Below, piece by piece: positions 18,116-27,157 of a stretch of DNA of 54,196 nt. The DNA comes from a virus. Each line of letters opens with the position of its first letter. Position 1 is the stretch's first letter. The notes under the pieces are model-generated. The model saw only the letters and a program-made list of their open reading frames with translations. It was not told the origin of the DNA and searched no databases. The stretch spans positions 1-54,196 of the IMG/VR virus record IMGVR_UViG_3300045741_000133, one strand, 5' to 3'. Position numbers and translations under genes: made by a program.

Positions 18116-19893
18116 TTAGTCGTTGAGGCGCCACTCACCATAGATGTTGGTGATAAGCTGTCTAGAACCATCCCGGTGCTGGATAAGGTGCGTCTTAGTC
18201 CAACCAGACGGTCCATCATTATATGATAACTGAAGCTCGGTAGCTGTACCAACTCGGAACACTGATCGGAAGATCGCGGCAGAGTGGTTATGCCCCACGT
18301 TGGAGGCACCGTAGCACTCTTCGATCTCGGCCATTCATGGGCTCCGTTCTCGATACCATTGACTTTGAACGAGTCGTTGATGCTGAGGAACTTAACCTTG
18401 TCAGGTTGCTCAAGCCCGAAGAGCTCGCGCATAGCATACTCGAACGGCATGAGCTCTTGCTCTTCCATGGCGATGTTTAACTTCATGGCCATGATCTTGT
18501 TCATCGGTTCCTTCATGAACTGGCCGTCAGCGATGTAGCGCTTAAGGAAGTCCTCGTGGTTGCCGTACTTAAGAACGATCTGCTGAGCTGGCCAAGCACA
18601 AATGTCGTCAATCTCCTTGCGGCAAGCTTCTAGCTCCATCTCAAGAGATAGAAGACCCTTCTTAGACTTTTGTGACAAAGCTACTAGATTGTTTCGCTCG
18701 TGGGGATTGATGGTGATACCGTCAAAGAAGTCTTCAAAGGTAACGACGTCCGGCTTAACAGCTTCAACGATCTCCTTAGCCATCCTCTTAGCGTCTTTGC
18801 AGGTCGATAGAACGTGCCAGTCACCGGTCTGAACTAGGTCAGCGGTGATCTTGTCTACGGTTCCGTCAGCGTTGTACTTCTTATCGATGTCAGAGAATGA
18901 GCCAGTCTTTGCGTTGATCTGAACCACACGCGAGAAGAAGATACGGCCGTTCTTGATCTCAACGATGACGCCGCCGAGAGTATGATCTAGCTCAGCGAGG
19001 GACGCAGTTCTCTCAGACATGTACATCTCAGTCGCGTAGTTAGCTACGGTGATAGCACCGGTAGACATCAGCGCTCGCGGGATCTCAGTCTTGTTGTTCG
19101 AGTTTGCTACGTACTCAAGGAACTGCTTCGGAGATGCTACGATAGTAGAACCTTTCTTCTGAGAAAGGCGCTTCATACCGGTAAGTGGTTGAAGCTGCTT
19201 AGCGCTCATCTTGATGGTGGAAAGAACGAGGTTATCGTTGAGCGATACGTCCTTGAAGACGATAGACTTCTTAGGAAGCTTAGGTGACAGCGTCCACTTG
19301 TTCTTATGCTCTTTCTGATGCGCTGGATCCGAGCAAGGGAGAATCAAGAGCATGGCTTTGTTCTTCTTACAGAATGTCTGAACCGCAGCGAGAGCGTCGT
19401 CGTGCACGTCGCATCCAGTGACCGCGGTCGTGATGAAGAACCTGTTGTGGTTCGAGATGTTGGCGCGAAGTTCTCTGAAAGCTTCGTCGGTAAAAGACGA
19501 CTCATCGATGATGTTTCTAAATGCTTTCGGATCCTTCTTTTTTGAAGCTTCAACCAGCCCGTCGAAGTTGCCAAAGTGCTTAACTATGGTCTCAGCGTGG
19601 AACGTAGAGTGACGCAAGAACTCAGCTAAGATTGGAACATACTTACGTTGGGAAACCAACGCGAGAAGATCAGAAATCATGCGAGCTTGCATGATGTCCG
19701 CTTTTACCTCAGCGCTGCTCTTGAGAGACTTAAGGTCATACTCACCTTTGTACCGTCGATAGATGGCCTCGAGAGCACTCGTAGACTTCTTGATCCCGAA
19801 CTTCTTAGCGAAGTTGATCGAGATCTCGCCGTATGTTTTACCTTGTTTTCTGCCGTTTATGATGAAGTCTATATGTGATCGTTTGGTAGCCAT
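18116..19893 (-). CDS. Large metallophosphoesterase, C-terminus split by a frameshift
   Basis: From ATG 19893 (AAGGA upstream; the ATG six bases earlier is less well placed) a long frame encodes an HTH-like N-terminus (YGEISINFAKKFGI), then a metallophosphoesterase domain: TGDWHVLS, FEDFFDGITINPHER and LKYGNHEDFL. Around 18334-18339 the coding potential moves to another frame. There, 72 residues carry the expected last metal motif VGHNHSAAIF and a domain end (GPSGWTKTHLIQ, LITNIYGEWRLND) stopping at 18116. The original frame continues to 18103 as nonsense. A one-base loss (GGAATGG to GAATGG) would explain it; a sequencing error is possible. Confidence 0.75.
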
Positions 19894-19938
19894 GGCCATC
19901 CTTCGTTACTCCCTACCCCCGGCAGTAGAGAGATTATA

Positions 19939-20493
19939 TCACTTACGCGCGCTAGCCGTTGGGTTCTCTAACTGAGCCAGAAGATATCCAGCCATGTTAA
20001 ATAGCGCGTTGACCTGCTTACCAGAAGTGATCTGGGTGGTTCCTTTGAACACTCCCTGGAAGTTGATAAACCACATACGGTTGAACTCGTCTAGCATAGA
20101 TGAGTTCTTGGTTATGAAGTACATGGCTTCTCGAAGGTCTTGGTTAAACTTAACTCTCGCGATGAATCCTGAGATGCCCGCTAGAGTGCTCTTTTGCTTA
20201 GGTGTAAGTCTTCGCTTGAAGGCGAAGTGAGTTCCGATAGCCTCTAGATCATCTCTAGAGTTGAAGTCGAGGCAGTTGACGTTCTGGTTGCAGAAGTCGA
20301 TGTGACGCTCGTTCGAGTCTTTCATGTTGGGGTTAACGGAGTTAAGTTGATCCTTGCGAACTCGCAAGAGCATCGACTTAGCTAGAGGATGCGACAAAAG
20401 TACGGTGTCTTGCTCGACCGTGTCTACGATGAAGGTATTCGAGGCTTGGTTGCCGAGATCTACCGTGACTATGCTTCCCTTTTGTGCGTCCAC
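19939..20493 (-). CDS. Unknown protein in nucleotide-metabolism operon
   Basis: 184 residues from GTG at 20493, chosen because GAGGAC lies just upstream and the dCMP deaminase stop is at 20495; an earlier TTG at 20538 would lie inside that gene. The first 50 residues look like a small beta barrel (GSIVTVDLGNQASNTFIVDTV). The rest is helical (LREAMYFITKNSSMLDEFNRMWFINFQGVF). No family recognised. A TATAAT (19933-19938) lies just past its stop and may drive the next gene. Confidence 0.7.
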   Translation of the reverse strand: MDAQKGSIVTVDLGNQASNTFIVDTVEQDTVLLSHPLAKSMLLRVRKDQLNSVNPNMKDSNERHIDFCNQNVNCLDFNSRDDLEAIGTHFAFKRRLTPKQKSTLAGISGFIARVKFNQDLREAMYFITKNSSMLDEFNRMWFINFQGVFKGTTQITSGKQVNALFNMAGYLLAQLENPTASARK

Positions 20494-20494
20494 T

Positions 20495-20950
20495 TCAAGT
20501 CCTCTTAGGTTTAAGCTCGATTCTACTGAATTCTCCAAGAGATGTAACTGAGAGATCTAGATCAAGCATCGCGACCGACGCGTCGAAGTCCGCATAAAAC
20601 CCCTTGACGTACACTTCCTTGATCCCTGCTTGGTAAAGCATGCGAACGCACCTTATGCAGGGCGAGATAGTGCAGTACAAGACGCAGTTGTTGGTAGAGA
20701 TGCCGTGACGAACCGCGTTACAAAGTAGGTTAGTCTCGGCGTGGATGATGTAGTCGTACTTCTCTGGTCGAGTATTCGGGAGCTTATCGTCTGGAGCTCC
20801 TCGGATGAACCCGTTGTACCCCTCCGCGATAACTGCACCTGACTCTCCGTGGATAAGAAGCGCACCTACCTTCGTCGAGGAGTCTGGTGAGGCGCTAGCC
20901 GTAGCAAGCGCCCTAAGGTGGTAGTAGTTAAGCTTCTTCTCTGAAATCAT
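20495..20950 (-). CDS. dCMP/cytidine deaminase-family enzyme
   Basis: 151 residues starting at an ATG that overlaps the ribonucleotide reductase stop (ATGA). The zinc-binding and catalytic motifs are clear: HAETNLLCNA (H and E) and CTISPCIRCVRM (two Cys). A further segment, KVGALLIH followed by EGYNGFIRGAP, is typical of dCMP deaminases. It should turn dCMP to dUMP, the substrate of the ThyX encoded further right. Length is normal for the family. Confidence 0.9.
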   Translation of the reverse strand: MISEKKLNYYHLRALATASASPDSSTKVGALLIHGESGAVIAEGYNGFIRGAPDDKLPNTRPEKYDYIIHAETNLLCNAVRHGISTNNCVLYCTISPCIRCVRMLYQAGIKEVYVKGFYADFDASVAMLDLDLSVTSLGEFSRIELKPKRT

Positions 20951-22803
20951 CGAATCTCGCAAACTCCACCGGCACACGCTAGCTGCTCAGCCATATTAGT
21001 GTTGTCGTCAGTCTCCATGACTTGAGTTAAGTCGATGTTCTTGACGAGCTTATCATACCGGTTAAAGGTGTCCTCGTCGCAAGATTCAAACGGAGCCTGT
21101 TGATAGCTTCCGCCGTCGAACGGAAGCAAGCTGATGCCTGAGTAAGACATCCGGTGCTCCCACATTGCTTTAGCTAAGCCTTCTACTTCTACTTCTTCGG
21201 GCTTGTAGTTGATAGTGCACGACACGTTGTGGTAGTCGTTGCCCGAGCGGTGACCTGGCTTTACCCAGTTGTCATTGTAGAACAAGACTCGCTGGAACAG
21301 CTGAAGCGCAGTCTCTTCTCCGCGGATGATAGAACCTTCGGGAGACTCTTGCGGAATCGTGACCACGATGTCGCGGTCGTTCGAGATATCGTCCTCTACG
21401 AGCTCTGGGATGACGAGCTTAAAGTACTTGGCGATAGGCTCTGACTTACCTACCCGGATGCGGCGGAGGTAGAACCGGTCGTGCCTAGCGTGGATCCCTG
21501 ATGAAGATCCTAGAACGCATGAGGCAGTTCCTTCTGGTTTGATGGCGGTAGCTCTAGCCGCTTGGTTGATCCCTAAGATCTTAGAGTACTTCTCGTTGAC
21601 CTCTAGAACTAGAGCCGCGGCTTTTCTGAGCTGATCTCCAGTCATAGAAGGAGCATCCGCTATACCGGTGAAAGAGCACCCGAGCAGAGCTTCGGCCTCG
21701 GTAACCTGCTTCCACTTCTCACCTAGATAGTGGAAGTCAGTGTAAGACGCTTGCAGGGTTCCAAGAAGAGCTGCGGCGTATATCCGGTTCATGAAGTCCT
21801 TCTCAGACTTGATGCCAGTCATGTTCGTAGTAGTTAAGTTGCAGAACTGGTGCGAGTTGAGGGCGATCTCGGCGCACGGGTTCTTTCCCATGTCAAGGTC
21901 GTCCGTCCAAATGAAGCCAGGTTCTCCGGAGTTAGACTTGATGCACGCGTCGAAGACGTTCATGAACTCGTCGTGCGTAGTCTCAGACCTCAGCAGGAGC
22001 GCGCTGTTGTTGGCTCTAGCGCGATAAACGGCCTTAGTCCACCACTCTCCGTGCTTGCAGGTCAGCATCAGCTGATCATCTCGGTCGAACAACGAGATCA
22101 GCGCTGCGCGGCGGATACCACCAGATAGAACGCAGTCCGCGAGCATGCAGATCACATCATGAGCTTCTAGGGAGGTCAGCTGGCGCCCGATCGCGGTCTT
22201 GAGCTTCGACTCTACTAGCGCGAGAGCTAGTCGAAGCGGCTCTGGACCCGGAGCTTTCGATCCGGTCGTAGCTAGGTAGGTTCCTTTCGGCGAGATCTGA
22301 GAGAAGTCAAAGATCGGACGAATAGCGCCGTAAAAGTACGCGTTCGCTAAGGCGTCCGCGGCGTCTGCCCATCCCTCGATCGAGTCGTGGATGACATGAG
22401 TGTTCTCGCGCCTTGGTTGGCGAATCTTAGGAAGATCCTTCAGGTGACGCTTCTGGACTGAGAAGCCGACGCCCGCGCCGCACAGCAGCAAGTAGAAGAT
22501 CTCCGCGAATACGCGCGTGTACTTGACGTGCACGAACGAGCAGTTGTAGATTCGAGTGTTGTTCTTCATGATGGCGTCGCCGCCAAACTGGAGCGAGCGC
22601 ATAGAAGGCATGACCTTAAGATCATGAACCTGCTTATACGCCTTGATGATGTCTCTAGACAGCTTCGGAAACTTATCCAGGTGCATGGTCATGTTGCGGT
22701 TGATGCTCTCATCGAGAGACTCTCGGCGCGATCGGTGTGGAAGATACTTTGAGTATGTTTTGAATGTGACTAGATCTGACAGAAGCTTGTTCGACTTGTT
22801 CAC
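20947..22803 (-). CDS. Adenosylcobalamin-dependent (class II) ribonucleotide reductase
   Basis: 618 residues from GTG 22803 (GGAGAGTGA upstream). It matches the monomeric ribonucleoside-triphosphate reductase type. The first redox cysteine is in RIYNCSF (C88). NPCAEIALNSHQFC has two cysteines 11 residues apart, as with C408 and C419 of the Lactobacillus enzyme. The C-terminal shuttle pair is CAGGVC. It makes dNTPs and needs vitamin B12, so the host must supply or import cobalamin. It is shorter than the Lactobacillus enzyme. No intein was seen. Confidence 0.9.
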   Translation of the reverse strand: MNKSNKLLSDLVTFKTYSKYLPHRSRRESLDESINRNMTMHLDKFPKLSRDIIKAYKQVHDLKVMPSMRSLQFGGDAIMKNNTRIYNCSFVHVKYTRVFAEIFYLLLCGAGVGFSVQKRHLKDLPKIRQPRRENTHVIHDSIEGWADAADALANAYFYGAIRPIFDFSQISPKGTYLATTGSKAPGPEPLRLALALVESKLKTAIGRQLTSLEAHDVICMLADCVLSGGIRRAALISLFDRDDQLMLTCKHGEWWTKAVYRARANNSALLLRSETTHDEFMNVFDACIKSNSGEPGFIWTDDLDMGKNPCAEIALNSHQFCNLTTTNMTGIKSEKDFMNRIYAAALLGTLQASYTDFHYLGEKWKQVTEAEALLGCSFTGIADAPSMTGDQLRKAAALVLEVNEKYSKILGINQAARATAIKPEGTASCVLGSSSGIHARHDRFYLRRIRVGKSEPIAKYFKLVIPELVEDDISNDRDIVVTIPQESPEGSIIRGEETALQLFQRVLFYNDNWVKPGHRSGNDYHNVSCTINYKPEEVEVEGLAKAMWEHRMSYSGISLLPFDGGSYQQAPFESCDEDTFNRYDKLVKNIDLTQVMETDDNTNMAEQLACAGGVCEIR

Positions 22804-22853
22804 TCACTCTCCTATTCTGTGTTGATTTACCTCATGGTATCGACTTTTAGTCT

Positions 22854-22904
22854 TAAAAGAAAACGCCTCGTGCGACTTTCAGGGGGAGGGATCATCGCAC
22901 GAGG
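22854..22904 (-). terminator. Rho-independent terminator after groEL
   Basis: A perfect 11-base inverted repeat (GCCTCGTGCGA at 22864-22874 with its complement at 22894-22904) around a 19-base loop, followed on the minus strand by GTTTTCTTTT. It lies downstream of groEL and upstream of the reductase gene, so it likely ends the groEL transcript. Confidence 0.75.
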
Positions 22905-22982
22905 CTAGAAAGGTGGTGTCTGCTAGAATTGCGGCACGACCGCCTTACGGGTATCGTACCGCGACGCGATGGCCGCAGTACA

Positions 22983-24605
22983 TCATTTTGGATTAACGTA
23001 GACGATGGCTCCGCCAGCGGTGGACAGCAGCCCCGCGATGGAGACCGCGTTCTCGAGAGCGGTCCTCGTGACCTTGACGGGATCGATGATCCCTGCGGTG
23101 AGGGCTCGAACGACCTCGCGGTTGCGCGCGTCGTAGACGAGTGACTTACCTTGTTGAACTCGAACCGCGCACTCGGCGGCTTGACTCTCTGTGTAGCCGA
23201 TGTTCTCGAGGATCTGAAAGAACGGTGCTTGGAGAGCTTGGCGAAGGATCTGGTGACCGACTGACTTTCCTGGGATGCTCCTAGCGATGCGAAGTAGAGT
23301 CGAACCTCCGCCGGGGATGACGCCTTCCTGGAGAGCCGCGCGAGCCGCGTTAAGCGCGTCCTCGATACGGTCGTACTTCTCCTTGATCTCGAACTCAGTG
23401 ACTCCACCCACACCAATCTTGGCGATGCCCGAGGTCAGGGCAGCGATTCGGTCGTTTAAGACCTGAGCGTCGTACGGCGACTCGGCTCGCTCCTTAGCGG
23501 CCTTGAGCTGGTCAACGCGCTCGAGGATGTCGTCCTCAACGCCTTGACCGTCGTAAAGTGTAGTCTTGTACTTGTCAACGACCACCCGGCTGACGAGCCC
23601 GATGTCCGCCTCCTCGATCGACTCGAGGTTGCGGGCGCCGTTCCCGAGGCGGGTGCCTCCGGAGTAAGCCGCGAGGTCGTCGTAGTATCCTGTACGGACA
23701 TGGGTGGTGTGAGGTCCGGTGACCGGAACCACTACCATACCAGCTTGGTCCTTCTGGATGAGGAGAAACTGGAGAACCTCCGGAGAGAACTCGTTCGCGA
23801 GGATCATGATCGGAGGCATCTTCTTGGTGGGTTGCTCGGTTCCTGGCTCCACACCTGCGAGTATGCGGAACGCCGGGATCAGCTGGGTGTAGCTGATGAG
23901 TCTTCCGTCGTACACGATGAGAGCTACGTCCTGAGCCTCGAACTGGGTGTTCTCACGGTTGTTAAAGAAAGCATTTCGCCCCTCAGCTCCCCGCTGGAAC
24001 TGGTAGCCGTCGACCTTGTCTAGGGTGACTCGGTTGGTGTGACCCTCGTCGACGGTGACTACACCCTCAGCTCCTACGTGGTCGAAGGCGGCAGATATGA
24101 TGCTGCCGATCTCCTCGTCCCCGTTGGCTGAGATCGTGGCTACCTGGTGGATCATCTTGGTGGACTTGACCGGGATCGCGAGCTTCTTGAGCGCCTTGGC
24201 CACGTCCTTAGCGGCGACCTCGATCGACTCCTTGACGAGCTGCGGGTTCAGGGAGGAGTTTTCAGCGAGGACCTTCTCGGTCTCCTTGACGATCGCCTCT
24301 CCTAGGACGATGGCGGTGGTGGTTCCGTCGCCAGCTACCGTGACCGTCTTTCGGCATATACCCTTGACGGCTTGGATGACGATGTCCTCTTCCTCGTTGG
24401 GCGAGGAGCACTCGTCCGCTACGGACACGCCGTCCTTCGTGATCTTGGGTCCGAGGGGCGTTCCCTCTAAGGTTTGTCCTAGTCGACCGAGGATGATGGG
24501 AAGTCCACCAGGTCCTAGAGTTCTCTTAACGATACCCGCGATCTGAGAGAGTCCAGCCAGCTTCGGCTTCATGAGCTCTTCTCGTGTGACGATCTTCTTC
24601 TGCAC
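22983..24605 (-). CDS. groEL: Chaperonin GroEL
   Basis: 540 residues from GTG 24605 with GGAGG five bases upstream. Nucleotide-site motifs are present: TLGPGG near residue 29, TKDGVSVA, and AGDGTTTAIVLG around residue 90; later GGGSTLL. It lacks the Gly-Gly-Met tail of bacterial GroEL. It should form a folding chamber, perhaps for phage proteins, working with a host or phage co-chaperonin; no GroES gene is in this window. It has its own upstream spacer and downstream terminator. Its bases look more GC-rich than the neighbours. Divergence from typical GroEL suggests a phage lineage rather than recent capture. Confidence 0.95.
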   Translation of the reverse strand: MQKKIVTREELMKPKLAGLSQIAGIVKRTLGPGGLPIILGRLGQTLEGTPLGPKITKDGVSVADECSSPNEEEDIVIQAVKGICRKTVTVAGDGTTTAIVLGEAIVKETEKVLAENSSLNPQLVKESIEVAAKDVAKALKKLAIPVKSTKMIHQVATISANGDEEIGSIISAAFDHVGAEGVVTVDEGHTNRVTLDKVDGYQFQRGAEGRNAFFNNRENTQFEAQDVALIVYDGRLISYTQLIPAFRILAGVEPGTEQPTKKMPPIMILANEFSPEVLQFLLIQKDQAGMVVVPVTGPHTTHVRTGYYDDLAAYSGGTRLGNGARNLESIEEADIGLVSRVVVDKYKTTLYDGQGVEDDILERVDQLKAAKERAESPYDAQVLNDRIAALTSGIAKIGVGGVTEFEIKEKYDRIEDALNAARAALQEGVIPGGGSTLLRIARSIPGKSVGHQILRQALQAPFFQILENIGYTESQAAECAVRVQQGKSLVYDARNREVVRALTAGIIDPVKVTRTALENAVSIAGLLSTAGGAIVYVNPK

Positions 24606-24946
24606 GCAATCCTCCGGATTCTAGATTGACATATAGTAGCTGGAAACCAGCGCGGCGTCCACCTCGGCGAAAAGTCAAGTCGGATAAGAATTGAATTATA
24701 GTTTTCTTATTGTGTATTTAGTTACAAGTAGCATGTAACGAGTAACAAGTTGTGAGGTTGTTTTGAAGATAGTTGTTTGTGTGGGTGTTTATCAGTGGAT
24801 ATGTTTCAAGTAATATGTAATCAGTATTTTATTCTATAGCCGGACGAAAATGCTGGTAAACCAAAATGTTCCGCCGGCGCAAACTTTTTTCACGAAAAGT
24901 AAAGTTTTAGTTCACAGACTTGGCTTTTGGCGGAGAAAATGCTCTG
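24606..24946. promoter_or_regulatory. AT-rich divergent spacer with direct repeats
   Basis: This gap separates groEL (minus) from the helicase gene (plus). Much of it is AT-rich with a run of G/T-rich sequence. It holds an imperfect 20-base direct repeat, 16 of 20 matching, at 24725-24744 and 24807-24826 (core CAAGTA-ATGTAA-AGTA). On the minus strand GACTTGACTTTT (24670-24681) matches a motif found upstream of several plus-strand genes. It must contain both divergent promoters and could be a replication origin, but neither is proven. Confidence 0.5.
24725..24826 (+). repeat. Imperfect 20-base direct repeat pair
   Basis: Copies at 24725-24744 and 24807-24826 match at 16 of 20 bases. They lie in the spacer between divergent transcription units. 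Two copies are few for an origin with iterons; a regulator-binding site is the simpler reading. Confidence 0.55.
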
Positions 24947-26398
24947 ATGAGAGTAACTATCGACAATTCTTTCTCGTACGTTGAGGGTCAGATCACAGCT
25001 CACGCAGAGTCGCTGCTCAAGCAGGTCATGACCTACAAGAACGACATCGAGGCTGAGAAGGGCCAGCTCTTCTACCAGATGAAGATGGCGAGAAAGTACG
25101 GTAACGACAAGCAGTTCTACGCCTGTAAAGCTAGGATCAAGCACCTAGAAGACAATGAGTTCGTCTGCCTCTACAAGGATAGAAAGTTTCCGACAGGACT
25201 TCTCAACCTAGCTCTCGAGTCCTTGAAGGCGCTGAACGTCGCGTTCGAGATCAACGACCTCAGGAAGTCTCCAGGTGAGACAGTCATGCTTCGCTGGAAC
25301 AACGAGCCCTGGGAGCCCAGGTACTACCAAAAGGAGATGATCGAGCTAGGTCTCAAAGCTGGACGTGGGGTGTTCGAGGCCGCAGTTGGAAGCGGTAAGT
25401 CGCTGGTGATGGCGTACCTAGTCAAGGAGCTATCATGCCGATCTCTCGTCATCGTGCCATCGCGGGGGTTGAGCGGTCAGCTGTTCAACGATTTCTCGAG
25501 CTGGTTCGGCTCCCAGAACGTAGATCTGCTAGACGCACAAAAGATTCGCAAGATCAAGCGCCCTAAAGCGATAAGCATCGTAACGGTGCAGTCTCTGGGG
25601 TCTCTAGTTAAGTCTGGTGAGTTCGCTGAGTTCGCCAAGTGGATAGACGCAGTCTTCGTGGACGAGGTGCATCATGCTGGGGCGCTCACGTACACGTCGC
25701 TCCTCAAGGACCTAGAGCACGTATATTATAGATATGGGTTCTCTGGCACGTTCCTCAGAAACGACTCGAAGACGCTCGAGATGTGGTCGTTCTTGTCGAA
25801 TGTGCTGTACCAGTTCCCAGCTTGGCGCGCCATCCAAGAAGGCTTCCTGACACCCGTGCAGGTTCTGATGCATGGCATGAACGGCAGAGCTAGCCAGAAG
25901 TACCCGACCGAGTACGACAACCACTACTGCAAGAACCCAGCTCTATTGGAGCGGGTGGGCGAGATCGTCACTAAGTTCGACTCGGAGCAGATCTTGATCC
26001 TAGTGAACAAGAAGGATAAGTGCGGTCTAGTGATCCACGAGTTCTTGAACTCGATCGGGGTTGACAACGCCTACATCTCGGGAGACAATGACAAGGATGA
26101 GATCAACGGAACCATTCGACGATTTAATGAGAAAGCTATCAGAGTGCTCATCGGAAGTTCAGTCGTCGGTGAAGGTATCGACGTCCGATCTACGGATCAC
26201 CTTGTCATGTGCCAAGGCGGAAAGTCTGAGATTGTCATGGTCCAAGCTGCAGGTCGAGTCCTTCGGTTGTTCGAGGGAAAGTCTCAAGCATACATCCATG
26301 ATTTTAGATTTAAGAACACCAGATACATGGAGAAGCACGCGTTAGAGCGCGCTGAGATATACTCACGTAACTTACAATGCCCGATAACGGAGATCTGA
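24947..26398 (+). CDS. UvsW-like SF2 DNA helicase
   Basis: 483 residues from ATG 24947 (GGAG upstream; a TTG at 24920 gives a longer but less likely reading). An N-terminal accessory domain of about 130 residues precedes the helicase core: PRYYQKEMI Q-motif region, Walker A AAVGSGKSLV, motif II DEVHH, motif III-like GFSGTFLR, motif V GSSVVGEGIDV and motif VI QAAGRVLR. T4 UvsW has the same plan and remodels stalled forks and R-loops. It begins the plus-strand replication/nucleotide block. Confidence 0.88.
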   Translation: MRVTIDNSFSYVEGQITAHAESLLKQVMTYKNDIEAEKGQLFYQMKMARKYGNDKQFYACKARIKHLEDNEFVCLYKDRKFPTGLLNLALESLKALNVAFEINDLRKSPGETVMLRWNNEPWEPRYYQKEMIELGLKAGRGVFEAAVGSGKSLVMAYLVKELSCRSLVIVPSRGLSGQLFNDFSSWFGSQNVDLLDAQKIRKIKRPKAISIVTVQSLGSLVKSGEFAEFAKWIDAVFVDEVHHAGALTYTSLLKDLEHVYYRYGFSGTFLRNDSKTLEMWSFLSNVLYQFPAWRAIQEGFLTPVQVLMHGMNGRASQKYPTEYDNHYCKNPALLERVGEIVTKFDSEQILILVNKKDKCGLVIHEFLNSIGVDNAYISGDNDKDEINGTIRRFNEKAIRVLIGSSVVGEGIDVRSTDHLVMCQGGKSEIVMVQAAGRVLRLFEGKSQAYIHDFRFKNTRYMEKHALERAEIYSRNLQCPITEI

Positions 26399-26409
26399 GG
26401 TAGGTAAAG

Positions 26410-26649
26410 TTGAAGAGCAGGACCTTTCCGAAAGAGAACCAGAAGAAGCTAAACGAGACCATCCGAGACCTGAAAGCGCTGTTGCGTCAACGTGATCGGG
26501 AGATATCTTTCTTGCGCCGAGAGCTAGAAAACCTGGTAAAACCCGTAAGAGATCGAAAGCCTCACATAGATCGCTCTAAGCTAGAGCTGGAGGAGTGGCG
26601 AAAGGACTTCATTCGCCGATGGCGCAAAGAAGTTCAAGGGAAGGAATAG
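26410..26649 (+). CDS. Small basic coiled-coil protein
   Basis: 79 residues from a TTG start with GAGGTAG upstream and no ATG in frame. Almost the whole chain is one predicted charged helix (LNETIRDLKALLRQRDREISF), likely a coiled coil. It ends just before the ATG of the nucleotidase gene. No function known. Confidence 0.6.
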   Translation: MKSRTFPKENQKKLNETIRDLKALLRQRDREISFLRRELENLVKPVRDRKPHIDRSKLELEEWRKDFIRRWRKEVQGKE

Positions 26650-27144
26650 ATGCCTAAGAAGATAGTGTACATAGACATGGACAACACGGTCGCTGACTTC
26701 TACAAGTCGGCCCGCCATGAGAAAGACTCCCACGTCGAAGAGTATAAGATGTGGAATCGTCACTTCTTCCTGGATCTCGAGCCCATCCCCGGCGCCCAGG
26801 GCGCGATCTTCAACCTCGAGCGAATGGGCTTCGACGTTTACATCCTCACGCAACCCCTGGTTGGTTGCCCAGAATCATACACTGACAAAGTTCTATGGGT
26901 TCAGCGCTACATGCCGACGCTGGCGTCGAAGATAGTCATGACCCAGAACAAGGGTCTTAACATCGGAGACTACTTGATCGATGATAACGCCGCCGAGTGG
27001 AAAGAGAAGTTCGAGCGCAACGGTGGAACATTCATCTACTACCCGTACAACAAGCACACTAATTATGACCTCACCGAAGAAGGTCATATCCGTGAGTGGG
27101 CGCGCATAGTAGAATACTTCAAAGGAATTGATCCCAACAAATAG
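26650..27144 (+). CDS. 5'(3')-deoxyribonucleotidase (HAD family)
   Basis: 164 residues. HAD motif I is IDMDNTVADFY at residues 8-18, motif II ILTQP, and motif IV GDYLIDDNAAEW. This is the 5'(3')-deoxyribonucleotidase pattern. It would dephosphorylate dNMPs and so balance the nucleotide pools shaped by the reductase, deaminase and ThyX. Its last codons overlap an upstream extension of the thyX frame but not the chosen thyX start. Confidence 0.85.
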   Translation: MPKKIVYIDMDNTVADFYKSARHEKDSHVEEYKMWNRHFFLDLEPIPGAQGAIFNLERMGFDVYILTQPLVGCPESYTDKVLWVQRYMPTLASKIVMTQNKGLNIGDYLIDDNAAEWKEKFERNGGTFIYYPYNKHTNYDLTEEGHIREWARIVEYFKGIDPNK

Positions 27145-27157
27145 ACAGGGGGGACGA

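Noticed and set aside
18103-18330. Frame-0 tail of the metallophosphoesterase as a genuine C-terminus
   Set aside because: The other frame carries the expected GHNHS motif and family-like ending, so this tail is most likely nonsense after a frameshift.
18330-18345. Programmed ribosomal frameshift at the metallophosphoesterase break
   Set aside because: No slippery heptamer is present, and a one-base loss explains the pattern more simply.
23544-24023. 159-codon frame opposite groEL
   Set aside because: It is antisense to a certain gene and reflects its codon bias; no ribosome-binding site or recognisable protein.
24920-24946. TTG at 24920 as start of the UvsW-like gene
   Set aside because: The ATG at 24947 has a GGAG upstream and avoids an unlikely extension into the spacer.
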